Source: Planctomycetota bacterium (GTDB lineage Bacteria > Planctomycetota > UBA8742 > UBA2392). From it: 64,000 bases of DNA. The notes below the pieces were generated by a model. The model made no database searches. It was not told the DNA's origin and was given only the letters and a program-made list of their open reading frames with translations. This document shows positions 17,895-26,491 of the stretch, one piece after another; the stretch's first letter is position 1; every line of letters begins with the position of its first letter. A program made the translations under genes and the position numbers. The DNA lies in the NCBI GenBank assembly GCA_020638675.1, contig JACKID010000001.1:372001-436000 (forward strand), given 5' to 3'.

Positions 17895-19370
17895 TTAGTC
17901 GCCTGTGACACCGTAGCTGTTGTAGGCGAAGGTCGTCTGCATTTCTGGCGGAGGCAGCCCGAAGTTGCCCACCACTTCGCGCGAGTAGTTGAAGTAGGCC
18001 GAGTCCATCAGGATGCTGTAGACCGCCCACTTGGGGTCGTTCGGCTGGCTTGAGATATAGATGTCCGAGCCCGGGGTCGAGTAGGTACTCTTCTCGAAAA
18101 GCAACTTGCCCTTGCGGTCGTACAGTTTCAGCTCCCACTCCACACCGATGCCGAACAACAGCCCGTTGCTGGTCTTGGTGCCGGCTGCATCGGTGTTGTA
18201 GTAGTTGAAGTAGGTGATCGTGCGCAGGATCTTGGAACTCACTTCCAGCACGATCTTGTCGTCACGGGCGACGCCGTTCTCAAGCGGCAGCAGGTTCAGC
18301 AGGTTCGCGTCGAACATGTTGCGGAACGCGTCCGAGGAAACCTTCAGGAAGCTGCCACGGCGGGCGTTGTCAAAAGCGGGCGAGAATGCCTTGCCCGGGT
18401 CGATCACAGGCACTTTGCCGTCCGGGAAGCCGCGCTTGACGCTGGGGTCTTCGAGCAGTTCATTGAAGACCTCTTCGTGTCCCTCCGGCGCGGTCAGGTC
18501 GCTGCTGTTGGTGAACGCCACGTAGACATCCGCGGTTGCGGACTTCGACAGGTCGGTCAGGATTTCCTTGAATGCAGCGCGGAGCTTTTCATCGACCGGG
18601 AACTCGCCGTCGCCGAGCGTGACGCCACCCGGCTTCGCGAGCTTGGCGAGCGCGGTGTCGTACTTGGTTTTCAGGTGGGCGGACGCGGCGTTGAGCGCCA
18701 TGTCGTAGTTTGCGTCGTCCTTGTGCTGCGTCTGAATGTCCGAGATGTGGCGGCGCAGGTCGACGACGTTGTCGAGCCGGATGGATTCCTGCACTTCCGC
18801 ATACTTCTTCATGCCCGGTGCTTCCGCACGCTGGAACTTCTCCGGGATCTTGTCGAAGTAGTCGTAGTCCCATTCCCAGGCAGACATGTACGCCGACTTG
18901 GAGACTGTAAGGTCTTCCCAGACCCGTTCTTCCTGCGCCTTCCAATAAGCCTCGCTCATGGGCACGCCGCCGGCGCCACCGATGATCGCGCCAACAACGA
19001 CGATCCCCAGCGACGGCAGCAGAGGAATGTTCTTGCCTAGCACGTTGGCCCCGCCGGTGGCCATCCAGCGCAACCCAAAGCCCATCACCACGCCGATAAA
19101 CAGCGCCGCGCCGATGCCCTCATGTCCGCTGTTCATCAAGGCGCCGATCATGCCCAGCGTGAGGCAGCCGCCGACAAGAAACTTGAGCACCCCGACGCCC
19201 TTGCTCGGCCCGCGCTTGACCGGGTACGGCGCACCGCCGCCGTATTGCGGCGGCATGGCCTGCGGTCCTTGCGGGTACTGCGGGTATTGTTGCTGCGGAT
19301 ACTGGGCTGGCGGTTGCGGGTACGGCCGCTGCGGTTGCGGCGGATAGCCACCCTGCGGGGGCTGGTTCAT
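17895..19370 (-). CDS. Pro/Gln/Tyr-rich membrane protein of unknown function
   Basis: 491 residues from the ATG at 19370, which has AGGAG six bases upstream; a longer reading to 19490 has no comparable signal. The N-terminal ~48 residues are a low-complexity Pro-Gln-Tyr-Gly tail (repeats such as PQYPQ). Two to three hydrophobic helices follow (about 58-130, including LKFLVGGCLTLGMIGAL and LGIVVVGAIIGGAGG), then a ~350-residue domain, probably outside the membrane, with coiled-coil-like helices and a beta-rich end (LYDRKGKLLFEKSTYSTPGSDIYIS). I do not recognise the family. It lies upstream of the EEP and kinase genes on the same strand and divergent from ppdK. Confidence 0.75.
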   Translation of the reverse strand: MNQPPQGGYPPQPQRPYPQPPAQYPQQQYPQYPQGPQAMPPQYGGGAPYPVKRGPSKGVGVLKFLVGGCLTLGMIGALMNSGHEGIGAALFIGVVMGFGLRWMATGGANVLGKNIPLLPSLGIVVVGAIIGGAGGVPMSEAYWKAQEERVWEDLTVSKSAYMSAWEWDYDYFDKIPEKFQRAEAPGMKKYAEVQESIRLDNVVDLRRHISDIQTQHKDDANYDMALNAASAHLKTKYDTALAKLAKPGGVTLGDGEFPVDEKLRAAFKEILTDLSKSATADVYVAFTNSSDLTAPEGHEEVFNELLEDPSVKRGFPDGKVPVIDPGKAFSPAFDNARRGSFLKVSSDAFRNMFDANLLNLLPLENGVARDDKIVLEVSSKILRTITYFNYYNTDAAGTKTSNGLLFGIGVEWELKLYDRKGKLLFEKSTYSTPGSDIYISSQPNDPKWAVYSILMDSAYFNYSREVVGNFGLPPPEMQTTFAYNSYGVTGD

Positions 19371-19529
19371 CATCAGCTCCTGGTTCGGATTCTTGTTCTT
19401 CTTTGTGAGCGGCTGGCCAGCATACCCGCGCGCCGGGTCGCTTTCCTTTGCTTTTTCACCAAACGGCTGCCGGGGCTTTATCGCGCACACAGATTGCTAT
19501 GCTTCGCCCAACAGGGCCTGGGGTGTGCG

Positions 19530-22154
19530 ATGGCGGACAAGCGCATATACGCGTTCGGCGGCGGCAAGGCCGACGGCAACGCGGGCATGAAGCAATTGCT
19601 GGGCGGCAAGGGCGCCAACCTGGCTGAGATGGCGGGTCTCGGCCTGCCGGTTCCTCCGGGGTTCACGATCACGACGGAAAGCTGCAAGGCCTATCACGAC
19701 GCGGGCAAGGAAATGCCGGCCGGGCTGATGGGCGAGATTCGCAAGGCTGTATCGGTCGTTGAAAAGCAGCTCAAGCGCAAGTTTGGCGACGGCTTGCTGT
19801 TCAGCGTACGCAGCGGCGCCGCGGCCAGCATGCCCGGCATGATGGACACCGTGCTGAACCTTGGGCTGAACGACGCAACGGTTGAGAGGCTCGGCACGGA
19901 AGCGGGCAATCCGCGATTTGCCTACGACAGCTACCGGCGTTTCATCACCATGTTCGGCGACGTTGTGGCGGGCGTGGACCGCAAGCTCTTCGACGCCGAG
20001 TTGGACGCGGCCAAGAAGCGCACTCGCGTGCTGCGTGATTCGGATGTTGCGGCCGACGAGCTGAAGAACGTGGTCGCGCAGCTCAAGCGCGTCTATCGCC
20101 GCGAAACCGGCGAAGACTTTCCGCAGGATCCGTGGGTGCAACTTGAGCGCGCCATTCTGGCCGTGTTCGAAAGCTGGAACAACAACCGGGCGATCGAGTA
20201 TCGGCGCATTCACCGTATCCGCGGGTTGCTCGGCACGGCCGTGAACGTGCAGGCGATGGTTTTCGGCAACCTGAACGACAACAGCGCCACCGGCGTAGCG
20301 TTCACTCGCGACCCGGCCACGGGCGCCAATGAGTTCTTCTGCGATGTGCTGTTCAACGCACAGGGCGAAGACGTGGTCGCCGGGCTGCGCACGCCGGACG
20401 ACTTCTCGGCATTCCAGAAGCACATGCCCAAGCTCGCGGACGAGCTGCTGGAGATCCGCCACAAGCTGGAGCAGCACTACCGCGACATGCAGGACATGGA
20501 GTTCACCATTGAGGACGGCAAGCTCTACATCCTGCAGACCCGCAACGGCAAACGCACGGCCAAGGCCGCGCTGCGCATTGCGATCAGCATGGTGGAAGAG
20601 AAGCTGCTCACGCGCGAGCAGGCGATCGTGAAGATCGATGCCGCCAGTCTCAACCAGTTGCTGCATCCGACATTCGACCCCAAGGCGAAAACTCAGGTGG
20701 TGGCCAAGGGCATTCCGGCCAGCCCGGGCGCCGCAAAGGGCAAAGCCGTGTTCACGCCCGAGGCCGCCGAGCTGATGGCGCACAAGGGCGAGACGGTGAT
20801 TCTGGTCCGCGAAGAAACCAGCCCCGAAGACATCAAGGGCATGGCGGCCTCGCAGGGTATCCTGACCGCGCGCGGCGGGCGCACCAGCCACGCGGCGGTG
20901 GTTGCACGCCAGATGGGCAAGACCTGCGTGGCGGGCTGCAGCGAGCTGGAAATCGACGAGCATGAGAAAGTGTTCCGCGCAGGCAAGATCGTGGTTCGCG
21001 AGGGCCAGTACATCAGTCTGAACGGCAGCACCGGTGAGGTGATGCTGGGCGACGTGCCGACCGTGCCGCCTGAGCTCTCCGGCGACTTTGAAACCATCAT
21101 GGCATGGTCGGACGAGTTCCGTCGTCTGGGCGTGCGCGCGAATGCGGACACGCCCGTGGATGCCAACAAGGCGCGCGAATTCGGCGCCGAGGGCATCGGG
21201 CTGTGCCGCACCGAGCACATGTTCTTCGACGCCACGCGCATCAACCGAATGAGAGAAATGATCCTCGCCCGCACGCTCGAGCAGAAGCAGGCCGCACTGG
21301 CCAAGCTGCTTCCCATGCAGCGCGAGGACTTTGTCGGGCTGTTCAAGGCGATGGACGGCATGCCGGTGACAATCCGGTTGCTGGACCCGCCGCTGCACGA
21401 GTTCCTGCCGCAGGATCCGGCGATCCAGCAAGTGATCGCAGATGAGCTGGAAGTGCCGGTCCGAATCGTGCAGGAGTCCGTCGAGGCGTTGCACGAGGTC
21501 AACCCGATGCTCGGGCTGCGCGGCTGCCGCCTTGGGCTTACGCAGCCGCTGATCTACGACATGCAGGTGCAGGCGATCATTGAAGCCGTGCGCGAAGCCG
21601 AGCAGGCCGGCGCGAAGGTCGCCGCGGAAATCATGATCCCGCTGGTGGGCACGGTCGACGAGTTGCGCCCTTTGCGCCGGCGCATTGAGGCGCAGGTTGA
21701 GCGCTTCAACCTCGAGAAGCAGGCGAGGGTGAAGGTCAAGATCGGCACCATGATTGAGGTGCCGCGCGCGGCGCTCACGGCCGACAAGGTCGCCGAAGAG
21801 GCGGACTTCTTCAGCTTCGGGACGAACGACCTGACGCAGATGGCGCTGGGCGTGTCACGCGACGACGCGGAAAAGGGCTTCCTGATCGAGTACGTGATCC
21901 GCGGGATCTTCCCGACGGACCCGTTTGCGACCATCGATGCCGAAGGCGTCGGCAAGCTCGTCGAGATGGGCATCCAGCTCGGACGCAAGACCCGCAAAGA
22001 CCTCAAAGTAGGCATCTGCGGAGAGCACGGCGGAGACCCTGAAAGCATCGAGTTCTGCCACAACGCCGGACTGGACTACGTAAGCTGCAGCCCCTATCGA
22101 GTACCGATTGCAAGGCTCGCGGCAGCACAGGCAGCAATCAAGGCGGGGAAGTAG
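19530..22154 (+). CDS. ppdK: Pyruvate, phosphate dikinase
   Basis: 874 residues from the ATG at 19530, the standard PPDK length. The N-terminal nucleotide-binding domain has KGANLAEMAGLGLPVPPGFT and SVRSGAAASMPGMMDTVLNLG. The central swivel domain carries the phospho-His site GGRTSHAAVVARQMGK. The C-terminal TIM barrel has GIGLCRTEHMFF, IEVPRAALTAD, FFSFGTNDLTQM and GICGEHGGDPESI with the catalytic Cys region (VSCSPYRVPIARLAAAQA). It interconverts pyruvate + ATP + Pi and PEP + AMP + PPi, serving glycolysis or gluconeogenesis according to pyrophosphate levels. It is divergent from the Pro/Gln-rich protein gene; the reading open upstream to 19122 is an artefact. Confidence 0.97.
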   Translation: MADKRIYAFGGGKADGNAGMKQLLGGKGANLAEMAGLGLPVPPGFTITTESCKAYHDAGKEMPAGLMGEIRKAVSVVEKQLKRKFGDGLLFSVRSGAAASMPGMMDTVLNLGLNDATVERLGTEAGNPRFAYDSYRRFITMFGDVVAGVDRKLFDAELDAAKKRTRVLRDSDVAADELKNVVAQLKRVYRRETGEDFPQDPWVQLERAILAVFESWNNNRAIEYRRIHRIRGLLGTAVNVQAMVFGNLNDNSATGVAFTRDPATGANEFFCDVLFNAQGEDVVAGLRTPDDFSAFQKHMPKLADELLEIRHKLEQHYRDMQDMEFTIEDGKLYILQTRNGKRTAKAALRIAISMVEEKLLTREQAIVKIDAASLNQLLHPTFDPKAKTQVVAKGIPASPGAAKGKAVFTPEAAELMAHKGETVILVREETSPEDIKGMAASQGILTARGGRTSHAAVVARQMGKTCVAGCSELEIDEHEKVFRAGKIVVREGQYISLNGSTGEVMLGDVPTVPPELSGDFETIMAWSDEFRRLGVRANADTPVDANKAREFGAEGIGLCRTEHMFFDATRINRMREMILARTLEQKQAALAKLLPMQREDFVGLFKAMDGMPVTIRLLDPPLHEFLPQDPAIQQVIADELEVPVRIVQESVEALHEVNPMLGLRGCRLGLTQPLIYDMQVQAIIEAVREAEQAGAKVAAEIMIPLVGTVDELRPLRRRIEAQVERFNLEKQARVKVKIGTMIEVPRAALTADKVAEEADFFSFGTNDLTQMALGVSRDDAEKGFLIEYVIRGIFPTDPFATIDAEGVGKLVEMGIQLGRKTRKDLKVGICGEHGGDPESIEFCHNAGLDYVSCSPYRVPIARLAAAQAAIKAGK

Positions 22155-22235
22155 GGGCGGCTTATCGATTTCTCGAGAAACAACGACACACGCACTCAAC
22201 CAACGCAGGCTCTTCCTAAGGGGCAGATATAGACG

Positions 22236-23222
22236 ATGGCCGATCCCGTCGAGCAACACTATGCCGGATTCATCCGCCAGTACCTTGATAGGGTTCAGGC
22301 GTATATCGGCCACGTGGAACATGCCGGGCAAAAGGGGTCCATTTCTGAACGTGCGGTCGCCGATCTGCTGCGGGATTTCTTGCCCAAGCGCTTCTCTGTG
22401 GACCTCGATGCAACCCTTGTTGATCTGGACGGCAAACTGAGTCGCCAGTGCGATCTTGTAGTCCACAACCAGGAGCGGTTTCCGCGAATGTTCCCGATGC
22501 GTGGTGCGACGGTGTTACCAGTCGACGTGTGCGCCGGTGTTGTTGAAGTGAAGGCGAACGCCAACAAGGCTGCGTTGCTGGATGCCTTTGGCCACGCGGC
22601 GGACATCAAACAACTGCGTTACAATGACACAGAAATCCCGATTCCTATCGAGTCGATCCGATCCGTTGTCGACGCTAAGGAGTTCAACCACCCGCAGTTG
22701 GGCTGGATACCGACCACGCCGCCTGTCCATGCCATTTGGTGCTGGCGCACGGATGCTGAGTCTATTCAAACGGTAGCGAGCTGGATCAAGGAAGGTGTGA
22801 CATCGACTCGTGACACTCGGAGTTTACCGGATGTCGTAGTGTGCCTCGACAAGGCAATCGTGTGGCACAGGCGCTTCATGCTCTCTAGCCAGGTGGAGGC
22901 TGGAATGTCAGTTGACGATCTAATGCAGACCGCGCACTTTCGAGCAACCGTTGAGGATGAGACGGCACGCCTAGTCAAAGAACTGCCGAAGGATGCGGAA
23001 CCCACTCGTGTGTCGCCGGGCCTAGCTGGCCTCTGGTTCTTATGGACCTTGATGCCAAAGCTGGCCTATAGCGAAGCGCAGACGCAATTCACACCAAAGG
23101 GCTACATCCCGCCAAACCTGTTCAAGTGCGACACATGGCCTTTTGGTGGCAGCATCTCGATAGCCAGAGATGAAGAGCCTAGGGACCTAGACGCCGAGGG
23201 TGGCGATCAGAGTGGCGAGTAG
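22236..23222 (+). CDS. DUF6602-like protein, possible PD-(D/E)XK nuclease fold
   Basis: 328 residues. The N-terminal half resembles DUF6602 proteins: GSISERAVADLLRDFLPKRFSV, then QCDLVVHN and, about 35 residues later, GVVEVKAN. The D...ExK spacing is that of restriction-endonuclease-like folds. The C-terminal half (about 165-328) is unrecognised. Base composition and codon use are visibly less GC-rich than ppdK and neighbours, and the gene abuts a tRNA, so acquisition by transfer is plausible. The function is unknown; the family is often seen as isolated accessory genes. The family name is a motif-level judgement. Confidence 0.65.
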   Translation: MADPVEQHYAGFIRQYLDRVQAYIGHVEHAGQKGSISERAVADLLRDFLPKRFSVDLDATLVDLDGKLSRQCDLVVHNQERFPRMFPMRGATVLPVDVCAGVVEVKANANKAALLDAFGHAADIKQLRYNDTEIPIPIESIRSVVDAKEFNHPQLGWIPTTPPVHAIWCWRTDAESIQTVASWIKEGVTSTRDTRSLPDVVVCLDKAIVWHRRFMLSSQVEAGMSVDDLMQTAHFRATVEDETARLVKELPKDAEPTRVSPGLAGLWFLWTLMPKLAYSEAQTQFTPKGYIPPNLFKCDTWPFGGSISIARDEEPRDLDAEGGDQSGE

Positions 23223-23247
23223 ACTATTTCCTGGCTGGCAGCAAGAG

Positions 23248-23273
23248 GGGGAGCAGCCTGAAGGCCGCTCCCC
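23248..23273 (+). terminator. Hairpin after the DUF6602-like gene
   Basis: GGGGAGC (23248-23254) pairs with GCTCCCC (23267-23273) around a 12-base loop, 26 bases after the stop. There is no T-run, so termination is possible but not certain. Confidence 0.5.
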
Positions 23274-23288
23274 GCTTGCATTGTAGGC

Positions 23289-23363
23289 TGGTGGATCGGC
23301 CGGGACTCGAACCCGGAACCCACGGCTTAAAAGGCCGCTACTCTACCATTGAGCTACCGATCC
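23289..23363 (-). tRNA. tRNA-Lys (anticodon TTT)
   Basis: On the minus strand the sequence folds as a full cloverleaf. The acceptor GGATCGG (5' end at 23363) pairs with CCGATCC. The D-arm contains AGCTCAATGGTAGAG, the anticodon loop CTTTTAA gives TTT, and the T-arm is GGGTTCGAGTCCC-like. The discriminator A is followed by an encoded CCA at 23289-23291. It reads lysine codons AAA and AAG. Confidence 0.95.
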
Positions 23364-23443
23364 AGCGGGCGTGAGTGTAGTTCGGAGCGCTCGCGCTTCC
23401 ACCCCCGGGGCCAACAGCAAACGGGCCGGGGTTGCAGCCCTGG

Positions 23444-24136
23444 CTAGCCAAACCAGTCGAAACGACGTCTGCCCGTCCAGCCTTGCGGCGTGATGACGAG
23501 AAATGTGCGGACAGACCAGATCCCGTCAGTAGTTCCCCACGGAAGGTCAGAAACCAGCTTCTCGGCCTCTGGCCAGGACCAGTTGTCGAGCATTACCTCA
23601 ACGACTGGTTCATCCGCCACTAGTTGCATTCGAAAGGCCCGCAACCAATGCGGGCGTTTTGAAAGGGTCGATGTCTTGATCAGACTCTCGAGCGTCGGGA
23701 AGAACTCCGGTGGAGCCATCGGCACCGGGTCAGACTTGGCTTCTCGGTAGTCGACAACGTTCAGGCCGCCCAAGTGGGCGATCCACGACTCGCGGCCGAT
23801 CTGCCATGTTTCTCGCTGGACCTGTGAGCTTCCTTGCAGCCCGAAGAACGCGGACATTAGTTGGTGAAGCGAACAGGCAGAGAAGCGTTCAAGCGCCTGA
23901 GCTGTTGCCTCTTCCAGGTCGTCCCCGATTCCAACGCACGATTCCAAGAGCGTTTGGCCGCGCGTGATCTTGAGTACTGCATCCAGGCGAACGACGAAGT
24001 CGCCTTCTGGGGCCGGCACCTTGTACAAAAGCAGGGCAAGCTTCGAACGAAAGCCGCGGACTTGTATCCAGGGGCCCTTGATGCCGGCAGTGATGCCGTG
24101 CGCGGCGAACAATTCTCGGACGATTGCCGGGTTCAA
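23444..24136 (-). CDS. DUF6348-like protein
   Basis: About 230 residues if translation begins at the TTG at 24136 (reading MNPAIVRELFAAHG). No ATG or GTG exists between the stop of the upstream DUF2330 gene and this point. The open frame continues to 24535, but that part is the shadow of the DUF2330 gene. The sequence resembles DUF6348: an opening ELFAAHGITAG, then VRLDAVLKITRGQTLLESCVGIG, EATAQALERFSACSLHQLMSAFFG and a tryptophan-rich second half. DUF6348 proteins look like small cytosolic immunity or housekeeping proteins of unknown role. It is the last gene of the minus-strand series and lies next to tRNA-Lys. The start is uncertain. Confidence 0.55.
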   Translation of the reverse strand: MNPAIVRELFAAHGITAGIKGPWIQVRGFRSKLALLLYKVPAPEGDFVVRLDAVLKITRGQTLLESCVGIGDDLEEATAQALERFSACSLHQLMSAFFGLQGSSQVQRETWQIGRESWIAHLGGLNVVDYREAKSDPVPMAPPEFFPTLESLIKTSTLSKRPHWLRAFRMQLVADEPVVEVMLDNWSWPEAEKLVSDLPWGTTDGIWSVRTFLVITPQGWTGRRRFDWFG

Positions 24137-24165
24137 CTGGGTGATGAAGTCGCCTTCGGCACGCT

Positions 24166-25296
24166 CTATTTTGAGTCTCCCGGCATCCCGTCGCCTTCTT
24201 TGGGCTTTTCGCCATCGCCGTCTTCGCCGTCTTTCTTCTCTTCTTCTGGTGGCGTGGGTTTGACTTCGTCCTTGGGCTTGGGCGCGACGTCCTTTTCGAA
24301 CTCGAAGTTCATCTCTTCCTGCAGCAGCGCCAGGTCCAGCCCGTCCTCCGCGTCGATGTTGTGCCCGAAGAAACGATAGACGAAGACCTTGCCGATGCGC
24401 AGTTGCTTCAGCTCCGCGATGCCATCGGCGATCGCTCGGGCGCTTTCCGGCAGTTTCACGTAGCTGGTCTCGCGGTTTGACTGTTTGTCGCTGTCGCTGA
24501 TCTGCTCGGCCGTGCGGATGCCGAACTTGGCGCACTTGGTCAGGTCGACGGGCTCACGCGTTACGAGCCACAGCTCTAGGTCGAACTCGCCGCGCTTGTC
24601 GTAGATCTTGTACGGGTAGACCGGCTGGCTGGTCTTGAAGCTGATGTGCAGCGGCTTGGCCGCGCCGTCCGCCGGCAGGCCCTCCTTGCTGCTGAGCTTG
24701 ATTGCCAGCCAGTAGAAGTTGCCCGCCAGATAGAAGCGCAATACGCGTTCGTCGAGCTCGCCGAAGCCGTTGTTCTTCAGCCAGCCCGCGAGCTCTTTGC
24801 CGCCTGCTTCGCCGGTGGCCTTGATCGGCTGGATGCTGTAGTCGCCGACCTCGAGCGCCTCAAAGAACACCACGTCGGGGCCTTCCGCGCCGTCGATGAT
24901 GGGGGCGTCATCCTCGGCGTCCTTGTCCTTCTCAATGCTCGGCACGCGGGGCACGACGGCCGTGAATTTGTCGAGGTCCTGAAAGACCTTGGGGTCAGCC
25001 TCGGCGTAGGAGTCGGGCAGCGAAGGCAGCGGCACCACCCAGGCGAAGGACTTGAAGTTCTTCAGCGTGCCGTCATCGGCAAACTCGTCTTTGTCCAGTG
25101 TGGTTGTGTTGATGGTGTAGCCGGGTTGCAGCACCAGCTCTTCGCGCCCGTTGTCAAAGAACACCAGTCCGCGCTGCGCCGCGCTGTCGACGGAGCCCTT
25201 GAATGCGGCCGGCGCGTGCAAACACGCGTCGCCAGGAACGGGCGCGATAGCCGGCACGGCCAGCAGTGCCAGCACCAGGGCGAAGAGTCTCTTCAT
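24166..25296 (-). CDS. DUF2330 family secreted protein (downstream paralogue)
   Basis: 376 residues from the ATG at 25296, with GGAG just upstream. A signal peptide (MKRLFALVLALLAVPAIAPVPG) leads to DACLHAPAAF at the mature N-terminus. The DUF2330 core is recognisable by RGLVFFDNGREELVLQPGY and FAWVVPLPSLPDSYAEADPKVFQDL. The central region is an Ig-like or lectin-like beta-rich part, and the C-terminus is a low-complexity Lys/Glu/Pro/Gly tail (about 335-376). The function of DUF2330 is unknown. It is a tandem paralogue of the gene at 25357-26385 (same mature start AC-LH-P, same AWVVP/PxxPD motif) but separated from it by a terminator. Confidence 0.8.
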   Translation of the reverse strand: MKRLFALVLALLAVPAIAPVPGDACLHAPAAFKGSVDSAAQRGLVFFDNGREELVLQPGYTINTTTLDKDEFADDGTLKNFKSFAWVVPLPSLPDSYAEADPKVFQDLDKFTAVVPRVPSIEKDKDAEDDAPIIDGAEGPDVVFFEALEVGDYSIQPIKATGEAGGKELAGWLKNNGFGELDERVLRFYLAGNFYWLAIKLSSKEGLPADGAAKPLHISFKTSQPVYPYKIYDKRGEFDLELWLVTREPVDLTKCAKFGIRTAEQISDSDKQSNRETSYVKLPESARAIADGIAELKQLRIGKVFVYRFFGHNIDAEDGLDLALLQEEMNFEFEKDVAPKPKDEVKPTPPEEEKKDGEDGDGEKPKEGDGMPGDSK

Positions 25297-25310
25297 GGCA
25301 TACTCCAAAC

Positions 25311-25335
25311 AAAACCGGGGCGCTGGGCGCCCCGG
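25311..25335 (-). terminator. Intrinsic terminator between the two DUF2330 genes
   Basis: On the minus strand CCGGGGCGC, loop CCA, GCGCCCCGG is followed by TTTTG and further T-rich sequence, a textbook rho-independent terminator. It sits directly upstream of the ribosome binding site of the downstream DUF2330 gene, so it should reduce or regulate read-through into it. Confidence 0.85.
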
Positions 25336-25356
25336 CCTGAGTGCGCAACCAGCGTG

Positions 25357-26385
25357 CTACTTTGTCGCGGGCTTCTCTTCCTTGAAGGTGAAAGTGAAGT
25401 CCTCATCCAGCTTGGACAGGTCGCAATCACCGTCCATGCCTGCGCCGAAGAAGCGGTAGCAGTATAGATCGCCTGTCTTCAGATTCTTCAGCGCTTCGTC
25501 ATCGTTGGCCACTTCCTTGACCACCTCGGGCAGCCTGCTGAACGTGGTCTTCTGGTTCGACTGGACCATCTCGTCGTCTTGCTGCTTGACGGTTTTCAGC
25601 CCCTGGGCCTTGGTCTTGTCTGTGTCGATCTGCTTCGACGTGATGACCCAAAGCTCCAGGTCAAAGCTGCCGCGACCCTGGTTGATCTTGATGGGGAAAG
25701 TCGGCTTGTCCGTGGCGAAGCCAATGCGGAGCGGCTTCACTTCGCCATTGGCCGGCAGGCCCTTGGCATTGTTCAGCTTCACCGCCAGCCAGTAGTAGCC
25801 TTTGTCGATGTAGTGCTTCATCACCTTTTCATCGACCGAGCCGAAGCCGTTGTCGGTGAGCCAGCGGTTCAACTCGAGCCCGCCCATTTCACCCTTGGCC
25901 TTGACCGGCTGGATCGTGTAGTCGCCGACCTTGACCTGCTCCAGGAACTCGGCGCCGTCTTTTTCTTTTTCGCTGTCGTGCCAATCGTTGCCGAGAGCAT
26001 TGCGCTTGTCGTCCTGGGCGGGATCTTCAATCGGCTTGGTGAATTCAGCGAGTTCGCTGAACAGCTTGGCGTCCGCTTCTTCATACGTGTCCGGCAGGTT
26101 GGGTACCGGCACGATCCAGGCCAGAGTATTGAATCCCTCGACGGCATCGTTCTTCACCACCAGGCCTTCGCCTTCGACCGTGTAGCTTGGGCGGATGACG
26201 AGCTGTTCGCGCCCGTCGGCAAAGAACACGAGCCCCTTCTGTGACCCGGCCTTGATCGGGAACTGGAATTCCTTGGGTGGGTGCAGGCAGGCCTCGGCCG
26301 TGCGGTTGTCGACCAACAGGGCGCCGCCGAATGCGATTGCGCCCGCCAGTGAACCGGTGATCATTAGCTTGCGAATGGAGTACAT
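25357..26385 (-). CDS. DUF2330 family secreted protein (upstream paralogue)
   Basis: 342 residues; the ATG at 26385 follows an AGGGGGG ribosome binding site. A signal peptide (about 1-31) is followed by EACLHPPKEF. Core motifs are KGLVFFADGREQLVIRPSY and LAWIVPVPNLPDTYEEADAKLFSEL, closely matching the neighbouring paralogue. Later shared motifs include YTIQPVKAKGE and NRWLTDNGFG. It lacks the low-complexity C-terminal tail of the other copy and ends FTFKEEKPATK. Probably a periplasmic or exported protein; biochemical role unknown. It lies 107 bases after mutY on the same strand. Confidence 0.82.
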   Translation of the reverse strand: MYSIRKLMITGSLAGAIAFGGALLVDNRTAEACLHPPKEFQFPIKAGSQKGLVFFADGREQLVIRPSYTVEGEGLVVKNDAVEGFNTLAWIVPVPNLPDTYEEADAKLFSELAEFTKPIEDPAQDDKRNALGNDWHDSEKEKDGAEFLEQVKVGDYTIQPVKAKGEMGGLELNRWLTDNGFGSVDEKVMKHYIDKGYYWLAVKLNNAKGLPANGEVKPLRIGFATDKPTFPIKINQGRGSFDLELWVITSKQIDTDKTKAQGLKTVKQQDDEMVQSNQKTTFSRLPEVVKEVANDDEALKNLKTGDLYCYRFFGAGMDGDCDLSKLDEDFTFTFKEEKPATK

Positions 26386-26491
26386 CGAATCCCCCTTGGT
26401 TTGGAAGCAGGGCTAGGACGCCGGCGGCGCCGAGCGGGTTCCGAAAAAGCGGATCCGATTTCGACTACCTAAGTCTCGGTCCGCGCTGGGC

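Noticed and set aside
19122..19529. N-terminal extension of PPDK
   Set aside because: Overlaps the divergent Pro/Gln-rich protein gene and precedes the conserved PPDK start; PPDK from 19530 has the standard length.
19497..21494. Long open frame (665 codons) on the minus strand opposite ppdK
   Set aside because: It is antisense to a fully conserved PPDK; the translation is His/Arg/Val-rich with no motif, as expected from a high-GC shadow frame.
24137..24535. N-terminal extension of the DUF6348-like protein
   Set aside because: The extra ~130 residues are the out-of-frame image of the DUF2330 C-terminal tail.
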